From Streptomyces xanthii (GTDB taxonomy: Bacteria; Actinomycetota; Actinomycetes; Streptomycetales; Streptomycetaceae): 64,000 nucleotides of DNA. Position numbers and translations under genes: made by a program. The notes below the pieces were generated by a model. That model worked only from the letters and a program-made list of their open reading frames with translations. It was not told the DNA's origin and searched no databases. Where the stretch lies: assembly GCF_014621695.1 (NCBI RefSeq), contig NZ_CP061281.1:6572001-6636000 (forward strand), given 5' to 3'. Positions 13,450 to 23,298 of this stretch are shown one piece after another. How positions within the stretch are numbered: position 1 is the first letter of the stretch; every line of letters begins with the position of its first letter.

Positions 13450-13630
13450 CCAGGGCCTGTGTCGGGTTCCCCGTCGTCTGGCCGGAGGTCAGGCGCAGCG
13501 GCGGTCGGTGCGTGCCCTCGGCGTGCGCTGTTCCCGGTCATGTGGCGGAGCCACCTGTCCGGGGGCGGCGTGCGGCGAGGGTGCGTGCCGGGCGTCGGGG
13601 CGCAGACGGGGAACCCGACACAGGCCCTGG
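13450..13630. mobile_element. 181-bp palindromic element (MITE-like) between carB and pyrD
   Basis: Perfect 26-bp terminal inverted repeats at 13450-13475 and 13605-13630, beginning CCAGGGCCTGTGTCGGG. The interior is itself imperfectly palindromic around a GTGGC-GGA-GCCAC hairpin at 13542-13554. No protein-coding signal and no obvious target-site duplication were seen. It could be a miniature inverted-repeat transposable element or a large structured RNA/terminator within the pyr operon. The terminal repeats were not found elsewhere in this window. Confidence 0.65.
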
Positions 13631-13701
13631 AGGGGGACACCGGACGGTGTCCCCCTCTTCATGAGCCCACCGCCTCGTGAGCACCTACTAGGACTTCAGC
13701 C

Positions 13702-14805
13702 ATGTACAAGCTGTTCTTCAACCTCGTCTTCAAGCGCATGGACCCCGAGAAGGCCCACTACCTCGCCTTCCGCTGGATCCGCCTCGCGGCCCGCACCCCC
13801 GTCCTGCGCACCTTCGTGGCCGCGGCCCTCGCGCCCCGCTACAAGGAGCTGCGCACCGAGGCCCTCGGCCTGCGGATGCACGGACCCTTCGGCCTCGCCG
13901 CCGGCTTCGACAAGAACGCCGTCGCGATCGACGGCATGACGATGCTCGGCTTCGACCACATCGAGATCGGCACCGTCACCGGAGAGCCGCAGCCCGGCAA
14001 CCCGAAGAAGCGCCTCTTCCGCCTCGTGCAGGACCGCGCGCTCATCAACCGCATGGGCTTCAACAACGAGGGCTCCCTCGCCGTGGCGGCCCGCCTGGCC
14101 TCCCGCAACCCGGTCTTCAGGACCACCGTGGGCGTCAACATCGGCAAGACCAAGGTCGTCCCCGAGGCCGAGGCCGTCGGCGACTACGTGAAGTCCACCG
14201 AGCGGCTCGCCGCCTTCGCCGACTACCTCGTGGTCAACGTCTCCTCGCCCAACACCCCGGGCCTGCGCAACCTCCAGGCCACCGAGGCGCTGCGCCCGCT
14301 GCTCGCCGCCGTCCGCGAGGCCGCCGACCGCACCGTGCGCTCGCGCCGCGTCCCGCTCCTGGTGAAGATCGCCCCCGACCTGGCCGACGAGGACGTCGAC
14401 GCGGTCGCCGACCTGGCCGTCGAGCTCGGCCTGGACGGCATCATCGCCACGAACACGACGATCTCCCGCGAGGGCCTCAGGACCCGGGGCGACGTCGTGA
14501 ACGAGACGGGCGGCCTGTCCGGCGCGCCCCTCAAGGAACGCTCCCTGGAGGTCCTCAGGCGTCTCTACGCGCGCGTGGGCGACAAGATCACCCTCGTGGG
14601 CGTCGGCGGCGTGGAGACCGCGGAGGACGCCTGGCAGCGCATCCTCGCGGGCGCCACCCTGGTGCAGGGCTACAGCGCCTTCATCTACGAGGGCCCGTTC
14701 TACGCCCGCGCGATCCACAAGGGCCTCGCCGCCCGTCTGAACAACTCCCCGTACGCCACGCTCGCCGACGCGGTCGGCGCCGATGTGAAGAAGGTGTCCG
14801 CATGA
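13702..14805 (+). CDS. pyrD: Dihydroorotate dehydrogenase (quinone), class 2
   Basis: 367 residues, the class 2 length, with the N-terminal membrane-associating helical extension ([19 protein letters not shown]). FMN barrel motifs are [18 protein letters not shown] and [15 protein letters not shown], where the Ser is the class 2 catalytic base. Oxidises dihydroorotate and passes electrons to menaquinone at the cytoplasmic membrane. It lies 257 bp from carB across the palindromic element and overlaps pyrF by 4 bp. Confidence 0.97.
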   Translation: MYKLFFNLVFKRMDPEKAHYLAFRWIRLAARTPVLRTFVAAALAPRYKELRTEALGLRMHGPFGLAAGFDKNAVAIDGMTMLGFDHIEIGTVTGEPQPGNPKKRLFRLVQDRALINRMGFNNEGSLAVAARLASRNPVFRTTVGVNIGKTKVVPEAEAVGDYVKSTERLAAFADYLVVNVSSPNTPGLRNLQATEALRPLLAAVREAADRTVRSRRVPLLVKIAPDLADEDVDAVADLAVELGLDGIIATNTTISREGLRTRGDVVNETGGLSGAPLKERSLEVLRRLYARVGDKITLVGVGGVETAEDAWQRILAGATLVQGYSAFIYEGPFYARAIHKGLAARLNNSPYATLADAVGADVKKVSA

Positions 14806-15650
14806 CCGTTCTGGAGCCCTTCGGCGCGCGTCTGCGCCGCGTCATGGACGAGCGCGGCCCGCTCTGCGTCGGCATCGACCCGCACGCCGCGCTGCTCTCC
14901 TCCTGGGGCCTGAACGACGACATCGCCGGCCTGGAGTCCTTCACGCGGACCTCGGTCGAGGCGCTGGCCGACACGGTCGCCGTGGTGAAGCCGCAGATGG
15001 CGTTCTTCGAGCGGTTCGGCTCGCGCGGCGTCGCGGTCCTGGAGCGGGCCGTCGCCGACCTGCGCGCCGCGGGCACGCTCGTGGTCATGGACGCCAAGCG
15101 CGGCGACATCGGCTCGACCATGGCCGCGTACGCCGAGACCTTCCTGCACAAGGACTCCCCGCTGTTCTCGGACGCCCTGACCGTGTCGCCGTACCTCGGC
15201 TACGGGTCGTTGAAGCCGGCCGTGGACCTCGCGCGCGAGTCCGGCGCGGGCCTGTTCGTCCTCGCTCTCACCTCGAACCCCGAGGGCGGCGAGGTGCAGC
15301 ACGCGGTCCGTGCGGACGGGCGCAACGTCGGCGCGACGATGCTGGCGCACCTGGCCGGCGAGAACGCGGGGGAGACCCCGATGGGCTCCTTCGGCGCGGT
15401 CGTCGGCGCGACCCTGGGTGACCTGTCCTCGTACGAACTGGACATCAACGGACCGCTCCTCGCGCCCGGCATCGGTGCGCAGGGTGCCACCGCCGCCGAC
15501 CTCCCGGCGGTCTTCGGCGCGGCCGTGCGCAACGTGGTGCCGAACGTCAGCCGCGGCGTCCTGAAGGCCGGTCCCTCGGTCGCCGCGCTGCGGGACGCGG
15601 CCGTGCGGTTCGCGGACGAGGTCCGCGAGGCGGTCGCGGGCGCCGTCTGA
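14802..15650 (+). CDS. pyrF: Orotidine 5'-phosphate decarboxylase, type 2
   Basis: 282 residues, the longer type 2 family common in actinobacteria. The catalytic Lys-Asp signature is MDAKRGDIGSTM, and the substrate-binding LTSNPEGGEVQ and PGIGAQGA segments are present. Makes UMP. The ATG overlaps the pyrD stop by 4 bp. No pyrE is found in this window, so orotate phosphoribosyltransferase is encoded elsewhere. Confidence 0.96.
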   Translation: MTVLEPFGARLRRVMDERGPLCVGIDPHAALLSSWGLNDDIAGLESFTRTSVEALADTVAVVKPQMAFFERFGSRGVAVLERAVADLRAAGTLVVMDAKRGDIGSTMAAYAETFLHKDSPLFSDALTVSPYLGYGSLKPAVDLARESGAGLFVLALTSNPEGGEVQHAVRADGRNVGATMLAHLAGENAGETPMGSFGAVVGATLGDLSSYELDINGPLLAPGIGAQGATAADLPAVFGAAVRNVVPNVSRGVLKAGPSVAALRDAAVRFADEVREAVAGAV

Positions 15651-15724
15651 CGTCACCGGAAACCCTGATGAGGGTCGGTACGGCACCCCGAGAGGGGTGG
15701 CACTCCGTGCCGACCTTTGTCTTT

Positions 15725-15740
15725 GCCCGGACATCCGGGC
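15725..15740 (+). terminator. Possible weak terminator after pyrF
   Basis: GCCCGGA-CA-TCCGGGC hairpin about 75 bp beyond the pyrF stop, followed by a T-rich stretch (15742-15757). It lies in the 309-bp pyrF-sIHF gap. Further along that gap a possible promoter, TGACTC-17-TAGTCT, precedes sIHF. Confidence 0.4.
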
Positions 15741-15959
15741 CGATTTCCCGGTTGTTTTGCCCGAAATGTCCAGCCTTCGCGAGTCTGACCAGGACTTTTC
15801 CGCTGTTCTCGCTGACTCTGGCGGCCATGGCCGCTAGTCTCCGTCGGGAGTGAACGGGTGACCGCGGCCGGCCGCGCCGCTCGTAGCTCACCTGGTGAGG
15901 GGCGCTCAGGTCCCGCACCGGTCCGTATCCGACAGTTCGACATCCGAGGTGACGTAGGC

Positions 15960-16283
15960 GTGGCTCTTCCGCCCCTTACCCCTGAACAGCGCGCAGCCGC
16001 GCTCGAAAAGGCCGCCGCGGCTCGCCGGGAGCGGGCCGAGGTCAAGAATCGACTCAAGCACTCCGGCGCCTCGCTTCACGAGGTCATCAAGCAGGGCCAG
16101 GAGAACGACGTCATCGGCAAGATGAAGGTCTCCGCCCTGCTCGAGTCCCTGCCGGGCGTGGGCAAGGTCCGCGCCAAGCAGATCATGGAGCGTCTCGGGA
16201 TCTCCGAATCCCGCCGTGTGCGAGGTCTCGGCTCCAACCAGATCGCCTCCCTGGAGCGCGAGTTCGGCAGCACCGGCGCCTGA
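15960..16283 (+). CDS. sihF: Streptomyces integration host factor (nucleoid protein)
   Basis: 107 residues, exactly the length known for S. coelicolor sIHF. It begins [20 protein letters not shown] long basic N-terminal helix is followed by a helix-two-turn-helix DNA-binding domain with [18 protein letters not shown]. It binds DNA non-specifically, affects supercoiling and influences sporulation and antibiotic production. GTG 15960 was preferred over GTG/ATG codons upstream because it gives the known N-terminus. Gene order sIHF-gmk-rpoZ is conserved in Streptomyces. Confidence 0.95.
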   Translation: MALPPLTPEQRAAALEKAAAARRERAEVKNRLKHSGASLHEVIKQGQENDVIGKMKVSALLESLPGVGKVRAKQIMERLGISESRRVRGLGSNQIASLEREFGSTGA

Positions 16284-16344
16284 GTGGCGAACCGGCCCCC
16301 GGGGGCTGGTCCCGGCACTCCGGAACAACTGGAATAATCGCTGC

Positions 16345-16938
16345 ATGGCTGCAACATCCCGGGGGACGACCCCCGAGCCCCCGGACGTACGTCCGCGGCT
16401 GACCGTGCTCTCCGGCCCCTCCGGGGTCGGCAAGAGCACGGTCGTCGCCCATATGCGCAAGGAACACCCCGAGGTCTGGCTCTCGGTGTCGGCGACGACC
16501 CGCAAGCCGCGCCCCGGCGAGAAGCACGGTGTCCACTACTTCTTCGTCACCGACGAGGAGATGGACAAGCTGATCGCCAACGGCGAGCTCCTCGAGTGGG
16601 CCGAGTTCGCGGGGAACCGCTACGGGACCCCGCGCAGCGCCGTCCTCGACCGCCTCGAAGCGGGCGAGCCGGTGCTGCTCGAGATCGACCTCCAGGGCGC
16701 ACGCCTGGTCCGCGAGTCGATGCCCGAGGCCCAGCTCGTGTTCCTCGCCCCGCCGAGCTGGGAGGAGCTGGTCCGCCGGCTCACCGGCCGCGGCACCGAG
16801 GCGCCCGAGGTCATCGAGCGCCGGCTCGAGGCCGCCAAGGTCGAGCTCGCCGCCGAGGCCGAGTTCGACACGACCCTTGTCAACACCTCCGTCGAGGACG
16901 TAGCGCGCGAGCTGCTAGCCTTGATGAAGGTTCTTTGA
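16345..16938 (+). CDS. gmk: Guanylate kinase
   Basis: 197 residues. P-loop [12 protein letters not shown]-binding [13 protein letters not shown] and GVHYFFV, and LLEIDLQGA are all canonical. Phosphorylates GMP to GDP and shares its neighbourhood with rpoZ, as in E. coli (gmk-rpoZ). ATG 16345 follows the AT-containing stretch GGAATAATCGCTGC, so the transcript may be leaderless or nearly so. Confidence 0.96.
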   Translation: MAATSRGTTPEPPDVRPRLTVLSGPSGVGKSTVVAHMRKEHPEVWLSVSATTRKPRPGEKHGVHYFFVTDEEMDKLIANGELLEWAEFAGNRYGTPRSAVLDRLEAGEPVLLEIDLQGARLVRESMPEAQLVFLAPPSWEELVRRLTGRGTEAPEVIERRLEAAKVELAAEAEFDTTLVNTSVEDVARELLALMKVL

Positions 16939-16998
16939 TCTTTACCCTGGTTTAACCCGGGCCGGGACCCAGGTCCGGCCCCCATCGGAAGGCAGAGA

Positions 16999-17271
16999 GT
17001 GTCCTCTTCCATCACCGCGCCCGAGGGCATCATCAACCCGCCGATTGATGAGCTGCTCGAAGCGACCGACTCGAAGTACAGCCTGGTCATCTACGCCGCC
17101 AAGCGCGCGCGTCAGATCAACGCGTACTACTCGCAGCTCGGTGAGGGCCTGCTCGAGTACGTCGGCCCGCTCGTCGACACCCACGTCCACGAGAAGCCCC
17201 TGTCGATCGCCCTGCGCGAGATCAACGCGGGCCTGCTGACGTCCGAGGCCATCGAGGGCCCGGCTCAGTAA
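16999..17271 (+). CDS. rpoZ: RNA polymerase omega subunit
   Basis: 90 residues, the typical Streptomyces omega. Motifs are [26 protein letters not shown] and later [11 protein letters not shown]. Stabilises the beta-prime subunit; in S. coelicolor loss of omega reduces differentiation. GTG start with AGAGAG just upstream. It lies 60 bp after gmk, and a strong hairpin follows at 17294. Confidence 0.96.
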   Translation: MSSSITAPEGIINPPIDELLEATDSKYSLVIYAAKRARQINAYYSQLGEGLLEYVGPLVDTHVHEKPLSIALREINAGLLTSEAIEGPAQ

Positions 17272-17293
17272 CACCCGTTTTTCGTCGTCATCC

Positions 17294-17322
17294 CAGGCCC
17301 GGCAGTACGACTGCCGGGCCTG
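17294..17322 (+). terminator. Terminator hairpin after rpoZ
   Basis: Perfect 13-bp stem CAGGCCCGGCAGT with a 3-nt loop ACG, 22 bp after the rpoZ stop and 45 bp before coaBC. Confidence 0.75.
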
Positions 17323-17367
17323 TGGTGTGTCATGGAGTCGTACGTTTCCGGAGCCAGGGGAGAAGCG

Positions 17368-18603
17368 GTGTCGTCGAAGCCGAAGGTCGTACTGGGAGTC
17401 AGCGGTGGCATCGCCGCCTACAAGGCGTGCGAGCTGCTGCGCAGGCTCACCGAGTCCGGGCACGACGTCCGCGTCGTCCCCACCGACTCCGCACTGCACT
17501 TCGTCGGCGCCGCGACCTGGTCGGCCCTGTCCGGCAACCCGGTCTCCACCGAGGTCTGGGACTCCGTCCACGAGGTCCCCCACGTGCGCATCGGCCAGCA
17601 CGCCGACCTCGTGATCGTGGCCCCCGCCACCGCCGACATGCTCGCCAAGGCCGCCCACGGCCTCGCCGACGACCTCCTCACCAACACGCTCCTCACCGCC
17701 CGCTGTCCGGTCGTCTTCGCGCCCGCCATGCACACCGAGATGTGGGAGCACCCCGCCACCCAGGAGAACGTCGCGACGCTGCGCCGCCGCGGCGCCCTCG
17801 TCATCGAGCCCGCCGTCGGCCGCCTCACCGGCGTCGACACCGGCAAGGGCCGCTTCCCCGACCCCGTCGAGGTCTTCGAGTACGTGCGCCGGGTCCTGGC
17901 CCGCGGCGCCGCCGCGGCCACCACCGACCTGGCCGGCACCCACGTCGTCGTCAGTGCCGGCGGCACCCGCGAGCCCCTCGACCCGGTCCGCTTCCTCGGC
18001 AACCGCTCCTCCGGCAAGCAGGGCTACGCGCTCGCCCGCACCGCGGCCGCCCGCGGCGCCCGCGTCACCCTGCTCTCCGCCAACGCGGAGCTGCCCGACC
18101 CGGCCGGCGTCGACGTCGTCCACGTCGGCACCGCCGTGCAGCTGCGCGAGGCGGTCGTCAAGGCCGCCGCCGACGCCGACGCGGTCGTCATGGCCGCCGC
18201 CGTCGCCGACTTCCGCCCCGCCGTCTACGCGCCCGGCAAGATCAAGAAGCAGGGCGACAGCGGAGCGCCGACCGTCGAGCTGGTCCGCAACCCCGACATC
18301 CTCGCGGAGATCTCCGCCGAGCGGGCCCGCCCCGGCCAGATCGTCGTCGGCTTCGCCGCCGAGACCGACGACGTCCTCGCCAACGGCCGCGCCAAACTCG
18401 CTCGCAAGGGCTGTGACCTGCTCGTCGTCAACGAGGTGGGGGAGCGCAAGACCTTCGGCTCCGAGGAGAACGAGGCCGTGATCCTCGGCTCGGACGGCGC
18501 CGAGACCCCCGTCCCGTACGGCCCGAAGGAGGCTCTCGCGGACCGGATCTGGGACGAGGTCGTGCGCCGCGTGACGCCCGCACACGCCGATCCGCGCGAG
18601 TAG
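17368..18603 (+). CDS. coaBC: Phosphopantothenoylcysteine decarboxylase / phosphopantothenate-cysteine ligase
   Basis: 411 residues. The CoaC flavodoxin-like half (about 1-185) has [11 protein letters not shown] and the active-site segment APAMHTEMW. The CoaB half has [19 protein letters not shown] and [10 protein letters not shown]. It makes 4'-phosphopantetheine from phosphopantothenate on the way to coenzyme A. GTG 17368 is preferred because AGGGGAGA precedes it by 5 nt; ATG 17332 lies near the rpoZ terminator and would add 12 unusual residues. Confidence 0.95.
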   Translation: MSSKPKVVLGVSGGIAAYKACELLRRLTESGHDVRVVPTDSALHFVGAATWSALSGNPVSTEVWDSVHEVPHVRIGQHADLVIVAPATADMLAKAAHGLADDLLTNTLLTARCPVVFAPAMHTEMWEHPATQENVATLRRRGALVIEPAVGRLTGVDTGKGRFPDPVEVFEYVRRVLARGAAAATTDLAGTHVVVSAGGTREPLDPVRFLGNRSSGKQGYALARTAAARGARVTLLSANAELPDPAGVDVVHVGTAVQLREAVVKAAADADAVVMAAAVADFRPAVYAPGKIKKQGDSGAPTVELVRNPDILAEISAERARPGQIVVGFAAETDDVLANGRAKLARKGCDLLVVNEVGERKTFGSEENEAVILGSDGAETPVPYGPKEALADRIWDEVVRRVTPAHADPRE

Positions 18604-18814
18604 GGGCGCCGGATTCACGCTCGACCGGTACCCTTCCGGAGACCGATCCTCGTGTCGGACAATGCGGTGTCGCAGGTCACAGCCCTCCCAAGGGGCGAGA
18701 CGCGTGACCCGGCAGCCGAGCCCGACCGATAAACTGTTCTCGGACGACGCCAGGCGCAGCCCCCGGCCGTCCGTCAATGATCAGCCAGCAGCCGCTGCAA
18801 CCACAGGGAGCGTT

Positions 18815-20023
18815 GTGTCCCGTCGCCTGTTCACCTCGGAGTCCGTGACCGAGGGTCACCCCGACAAGATCGCTGACCAGATCAGCGACACCATTCTCGA
18901 CGCGCTGCTGCGCGAGGACCCCACGTCCCGCGTCGCCGTCGAGACGCTGATCACCACCGGCCTGGTGCACGTGGCCGGCGAGGTGACCACCAAGGCGTAC
19001 GCGCCGATCGCGCAGCTCGTGCGCGAGAAGATCCTCGAGATCGGTTACGACTCGTCGAAGAAGGGCTTCGACGGCGCGTCCTGCGGCGTCTCGGTCTCCA
19101 TCGGCTCGCAGTCGCCCGACATCGCGCAGGGCGTCGACACGGCGTACGAGAAGCGCGTCGAGGGTGACGACGACGAGCTCGACAAGCAGGGCGCGGGCGA
19201 CCAGGGCCTGATGTTCGGTTACGCGTGCGACGAGACGCCGGAGCTCATGCCGCTCCCGATCCACCTCGCGCACCGCCTGTCGCGCCGCCTCTCCGAGGTC
19301 CGCAAGAACGGCACGATCCCCTACCTGCGTCCCGACGGAAAGACCCAGGTCACCATCGAGTACGACGGCGACAAGGCCGTCCGCCTCGACACGGTCGTCG
19401 TCTCCTCGCAGCACGCCTCGGACATCGACCTCGACTCGCTGCTCGCCCCCGACATCCGCGAGTTCGTCGTGGAGCCGGAGCTCAAGGCGCTCGTCGAGGA
19501 CGGCATCAAGCTGGAGACCGACGGCTACCGTCTGCTGGTCAACCCGACCGGCCGCTTCGAGATCGGCGGCCCGATGGGCGACGCCGGCCTCACCGGCCGC
19601 AAGATCATCATCGACACGTACGGCGGCTACGCCCGCCACGGCGGCGGCGCCTTCTCGGGCAAGGACCCGTCCAAGGTCGACCGCTCGGCCGCCTACGCGA
19701 TGCGCTGGGTCGCCAAGAACGTCGTGGCCGCGGGTCTCGCCTCGCGCTGCGAGGTCCAGGTCGCGTACGCGATCGGCAAGGCAGAGCCCGTCGGTCTCTT
19801 CGTCGAGACCTTCGGCACGAACACGGTCGACACGGACAAGATCGAGGCCGCGATCACGGAGGTCTTCGACCTGCGCCCCGCCGCGATCATCCGCGACCTC
19901 GACCTGCTGCGCCCGATCTACGCCCAGACGGCGGCGTACGGCCACTTCGGCCGCGCCCTGCCGGACTTCACGTGGGAGAAGACCGACCGCGTGGACGCGC
20001 TGCGCAAGGCCGCGGGCCTGTAG
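18815..20023 (+). CDS. metK: S-adenosylmethionine synthetase
   Basis: 402 residues. It begins [18 protein letters not shown] with the ATP-binding His, and has [12 protein letters not shown] and [19 protein letters not shown]. Makes SAM from methionine and ATP; in Streptomyces SAM levels influence antibiotic production. GTG 18815 has CAGGGAG upstream. The 211-bp leader has a possible -10 (TAAACT near 18731). I looked for a SAM riboswitch there and saw none. Confidence 0.97.
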   Translation: MSRRLFTSESVTEGHPDKIADQISDTILDALLREDPTSRVAVETLITTGLVHVAGEVTTKAYAPIAQLVREKILEIGYDSSKKGFDGASCGVSVSIGSQSPDIAQGVDTAYEKRVEGDDDELDKQGAGDQGLMFGYACDETPELMPLPIHLAHRLSRRLSEVRKNGTIPYLRPDGKTQVTIEYDGDKAVRLDTVVVSSQHASDIDLDSLLAPDIREFVVEPELKALVEDGIKLETDGYRLLVNPTGRFEIGGPMGDAGLTGRKIIIDTYGGYARHGGGAFSGKDPSKVDRSAAYAMRWVAKNVVAAGLASRCEVQVAYAIGKAEPVGLFVETFGTNTVDTDKIEAAITEVFDLRPAAIIRDLDLLRPIYAQTAAYGHFGRALPDFTWEKTDRVDALRKAAGL

Positions 20024-20042
20024 GTCCTTCAGCTCGGCCGGC

Positions 20043-20081
20043 CCGGGGCCAGGCTCTCCCTTCGGGGGAGCCGGGCCCCGG
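20043..20081 (+). terminator. Terminator hairpin after metK
   Basis: Nested stem: inner GGCTC-CCC with loop TTCG against GGGGAGCC, outer CCGGGGC against GCCCCGG. It is followed by TTTCGTTCT and lies 20 bp after the metK stop codon. Confidence 0.8.
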
Positions 20082-20092
20082 TTTCGTTCTCG

Positions 20093-20120
20093 GCTGCGCG
20101 ACCAGCCCCCACCGGCCCGC
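20093..20120. repeat. Partial copy of the dispersed intergenic repeat (right-arm fragment)
   Basis: GCTGCGCGACCAGCCCCCACC matches the right end of the repeat at 4395-4564, but the left arm and central hairpins are missing. It lies between the metK terminator and priA. Confidence 0.5.
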
Positions 20121-20180
20121 GGACGGGCAGGGGGCTCGGGTCCCGTGGTGATGTCCGAGCGCTCTGGTAGGAATGGCAGC

Positions 20181-22295
20181 GTGAGCAGCCAGAACGACAG
20201 TCCCGAGCCGGAGCAGCTCGCGTTCATCCGGGAGACGGTGCGCAAGAACAAGGCGCCGAAGGCCAAGCCGCGGACCTGGCGGGGAGCCGCGCTGGCCAAG
20301 GAGCTGCCCGTGGCCCGCGTCCTCGTCGACAAGGGCGTGCTGCACCTCGACCGGTACTTCGAGTACGCCGTCCCGGAGGAGCTGGACGCGGCGGCGCAGC
20401 CCGGCGTGCGCGTACGGGTCCGGTTCGGCGCCGGGTCCAAGAACGTGCGGGACGGGCGGCGCGAGGGCGGCGGGCTGATCGACGGGTACCTCGTGGAGCG
20501 CGTCGCCGAGGCCGAGTACCAGGGCCCGCTGGCCGCGCTCGCCCAGGTCCTGTCGCCGGAGCCGGTGCTCGACGAGGAACTGCTCGGACTGACCCGGTCC
20601 GTCGCCGACCGGTACGCCGGCAGCCTCGCCGACGTGCTCCAGCTCGCGATACCGCCGCGGCACGCCAAGGCGGAGGCCCGGACGTTCTCCGAGCCGCCCG
20701 CCCCGCCGACCGCGCCCGAGCCCGGATCCTGGCGGCGGTACGAGCGCGGGGCCGACTTTCTCGCCTCGCTCGCCTCGGGCGGCGCCCCGCGCGCCGTGTG
20801 GACCGCGCTGCCCGGACCCGAGTGGGCCGACGAGATCGCCCGGGCCGTGCGCGCGACCCTCGCGTCGGGGCGCGGCGCGCTCGTCGTCGTGCCGACCGTG
20901 CGGCTCGCCGCCCGCGTCGACGCCGCGCTGCGCGAGCAGTTGGGCGAGGGACAGCACGCGCTGCTGACCTCCGAGGCGGGACAGCAGCGGCGCTACTCGG
21001 AATGGCTCGCCGTACGCCGCGGGGCGGTGCGGGCCGTGGTCGGGACCCGGGCCGCGATGTTCGCCCCCGTCCGGAATCCGGGCCTGGTCGTGGTCTGGGA
21101 CGACGGGGACGCGCACCACAGCGACGACCACGCGCCCTTCCCGCATGTCCGGGAGGTGCTCGAACTGAGGGCCGGGCGGGACAAGTGCGCCTTCCTGCTC
21201 GGGAGTTGGAGCTGCACCGTCGAGGCGGCGCAGCTGGTGCGCAGCGGCTGGGCGGCGGCGATCGCGGCCCCGCGCGAACAGGTCCGGCGGACGGCGCCCC
21301 GGGTGCGGACCGTCGGCGACCTGGACCTCGCGCGGGACGAGGCGGCGCGCGCGGCACGACTGCCCAGCGTGGCCTGGGAGGTGGCGCGGACCGCGCTGCG
21401 CGACGGGCCGGTCCTGGTCCAGGTGCCGCGGCGCGGATACGTGCCCCGGCTCGCCTGTCAGCGCTGCCGTGAACCCGCCCGCTGCCGGCACTGCGCGGGC
21501 CCGCTCGAGGCGCGGGAGGCGACCGGGGTCCTGGCCTGCTCGTGGTGCGGCCGCGAGGAGGCCAACTGGCACTGCGCCGAGTGCGGCGGCAACCGGCTGC
21601 GGGCCCAGGTGGTCGGCGCGCGGCGCACCGCCGAGGAGCTGGGCCGCGCCTTCCCCTCCGTACCCGTGCGCACCTCGGGGCGGGAGCAGGTGCTCGACAC
21701 GGTGTCCGCCGGGCCCGCGCTCGTCGTCAGCACGCCCGGCGCGGAGCCCGTCGCCGAGGGCGGGTACGCGGCCGCGCTGCTGCTCGACGGCTGGGCCATG
21801 CTCGGGCGGCCCGATCTGCGCGCGGGCGAGGACGCCCTGCGGCGCTGGATCGCCGCGGCCTCGCTGGTGCGGCCGCAGGAGGCGGGCGGCACGGTCGTCG
21901 TCGTGGCCGAGCCGACGCTGCGGCCCGTGCAGGCGCTGGTCCGCTGGGATCCGGTGGGGCACGCGGTGCGGGAGCTCGCGGACCGGGCCGAGCTGGGCTT
22001 TCCACCGGTGTCCCGGATGGCCTCGGTCAGCGGGACGCCGCAGGCGCTCGCCGACTTCCTGCGGGCGGTGGAACTGCCCGGTGACGCGGAGGTGTTGGGG
22101 CCGGTGCCCGTCGTCGAGCCCGGTGGGTCGCGGCGGGGCGCCGAGCCTGCGGGGGAGCGGGCGCTCGTCCGGGTGCCGCCGGGGAGCGGGGCGGCCCTGG
22201 CAGGGGCCCTGAAGCGGGCTCAGGCGGCGCGGATGGCCCGGGGGGCCGGGACGGATCCGGTGCGGGTGCGGATCGATCCGCCGGACATCGGGTGA
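20181..22295 (+). CDS. priA: PriA-like primosomal protein without a helicase ATP site
   Basis: 704 residues. The N-terminal PriA DNA-binding domain is recognisable (ARVLVDKGVLHLDRYFEYAVPEE). Eight zinc-binding cysteines in four CxxC pairs lie at about residues 426-468 (CQRC, CRHC, CSWC, CAEC). The expected Walker A GxTGSGKT is absent, and the DEEH box is replaced by VWDDGDAHHSDD. Actinobacterial PriA proteins are known to lack helicase motifs, so it probably acts as a replication-restart scaffold only. GTG 20181 was chosen; ATG 20151 and GTG 20145 are alternatives. The -10-like TAGGAA 8 nt upstream allows a leaderless mRNA. Confidence 0.9.
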   Translation: MSSQNDSPEPEQLAFIRETVRKNKAPKAKPRTWRGAALAKELPVARVLVDKGVLHLDRYFEYAVPEELDAAAQPGVRVRVRFGAGSKNVRDGRREGGGLIDGYLVERVAEAEYQGPLAALAQVLSPEPVLDEELLGLTRSVADRYAGSLADVLQLAIPPRHAKAEARTFSEPPAPPTAPEPGSWRRYERGADFLASLASGGAPRAVWTALPGPEWADEIARAVRATLASGRGALVVVPTVRLAARVDAALREQLGEGQHALLTSEAGQQRRYSEWLAVRRGAVRAVVGTRAAMFAPVRNPGLVVVWDDGDAHHSDDHAPFPHVREVLELRAGRDKCAFLLGSWSCTVEAAQLVRSGWAAAIAAPREQVRRTAPRVRTVGDLDLARDEAARAARLPSVAWEVARTALRDGPVLVQVPRRGYVPRLACQRCREPARCRHCAGPLEAREATGVLACSWCGREEANWHCAECGGNRLRAQVVGARRTAEELGRAFPSVPVRTSGREQVLDTVSAGPALVVSTPGAEPVAEGGYAAALLLDGWAMLGRPDLRAGEDALRRWIAAASLVRPQEAGGTVVVVAEPTLRPVQALVRWDPVGHAVRELADRAELGFPPVSRMASVSGTPQALADFLRAVELPGDAEVLGPVPVVEPGGSRRGAEPAGERALVRVPPGSGAALAGALKRAQAARMARGAGTDPVRVRIDPPDIG

Positions 22296-22320
22296 GTGGG
22301 TGGTGCGGACGCGTTTCCGC

Positions 22321-22474
22321 TGCGGGCCCGGTGGGGTCTCGTCGCGCCCCGCGGCGGAACCGCTGACAGACACACCCCCGCGCCCCTGAGGTGCGTGCCC
22401 TTCGGGCGCACCTCATGGACGAAGGCTGAGCAGCATTGCTGCTCAGCCTTCGTCGGGCGCGGGGAAGCGCGTGG
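22321..22474. repeat. Dispersed palindromic intergenic repeat, copy 2 (variant arm)
   Basis: Starts CGGTGGGGTCTCGTCGCG and then carries a different arm, CCCCGCGGCGGAACCGCTGA, before rejoining the common CCCCGCGCCCCTGA. The centre has TGCCCTTCGGGCGCACCTCA and a hairpin AGGCTGAGCAGCATTGCTGC. The variant arm reappears in reverse orientation in copy 4 (about 43037-43085). Fills the gap between convergent priA and the HTH gene. Confidence 0.75.
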
Positions 22475-22480
22475 CCGGCC

Positions 22481-23017
<537 letters not shown>

Positions 23018-23124
23018 TTACAAGCCTCTCGAACCGGCGATGAAGAAGGATCGGGCCGAGCTCACGCCGAACGGCGATTCAGGCGACTCACCGGTGACGA
23101 TCGCGAGTGATCCCGGCCCGTGGA

Positions 23125-23147
23125 TTGGTCAACTCTTTCTTGACCAA
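23125..23147. promoter_or_regulatory. Perfect inverted repeat between the HTH gene and fmt
   Basis: TTGGTCAA-CTCTTTC-TTGACCAA: 8-bp perfect arms with a 7-bp spacer, 108 bp upstream of the HTH gene start and 152 bp upstream of fmt. Each arm includes a TTGAC-like -35 element, one on each strand. A protein bound here could affect both directions. Confidence 0.55.
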
Positions 23148-23298
23148 CGCGCCATCCGGTGAGGGGTCACGCTGTTCCGGCGTATCCGCATATGCGCGGG
23201 GCGCACGGCGGGACGTGCGCCCCATGCGCGGGCGTCACCCGCCGCCCATAGACTGGTGTGTCGCCCGTGACCCTGCCCCGAGAGGCCGTTAGCCACCG

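Noticed and set aside
15858..15959. N-terminal extension of sIHF
   Set aside because: GTG 15960 gives the known 107-residue protein; the extension lacks homology.
18604..18814. SAM riboswitch in the metK leader
   Set aside because: No recognisable SAM-I, SAM-II or SAM-IV core could be found by eye.
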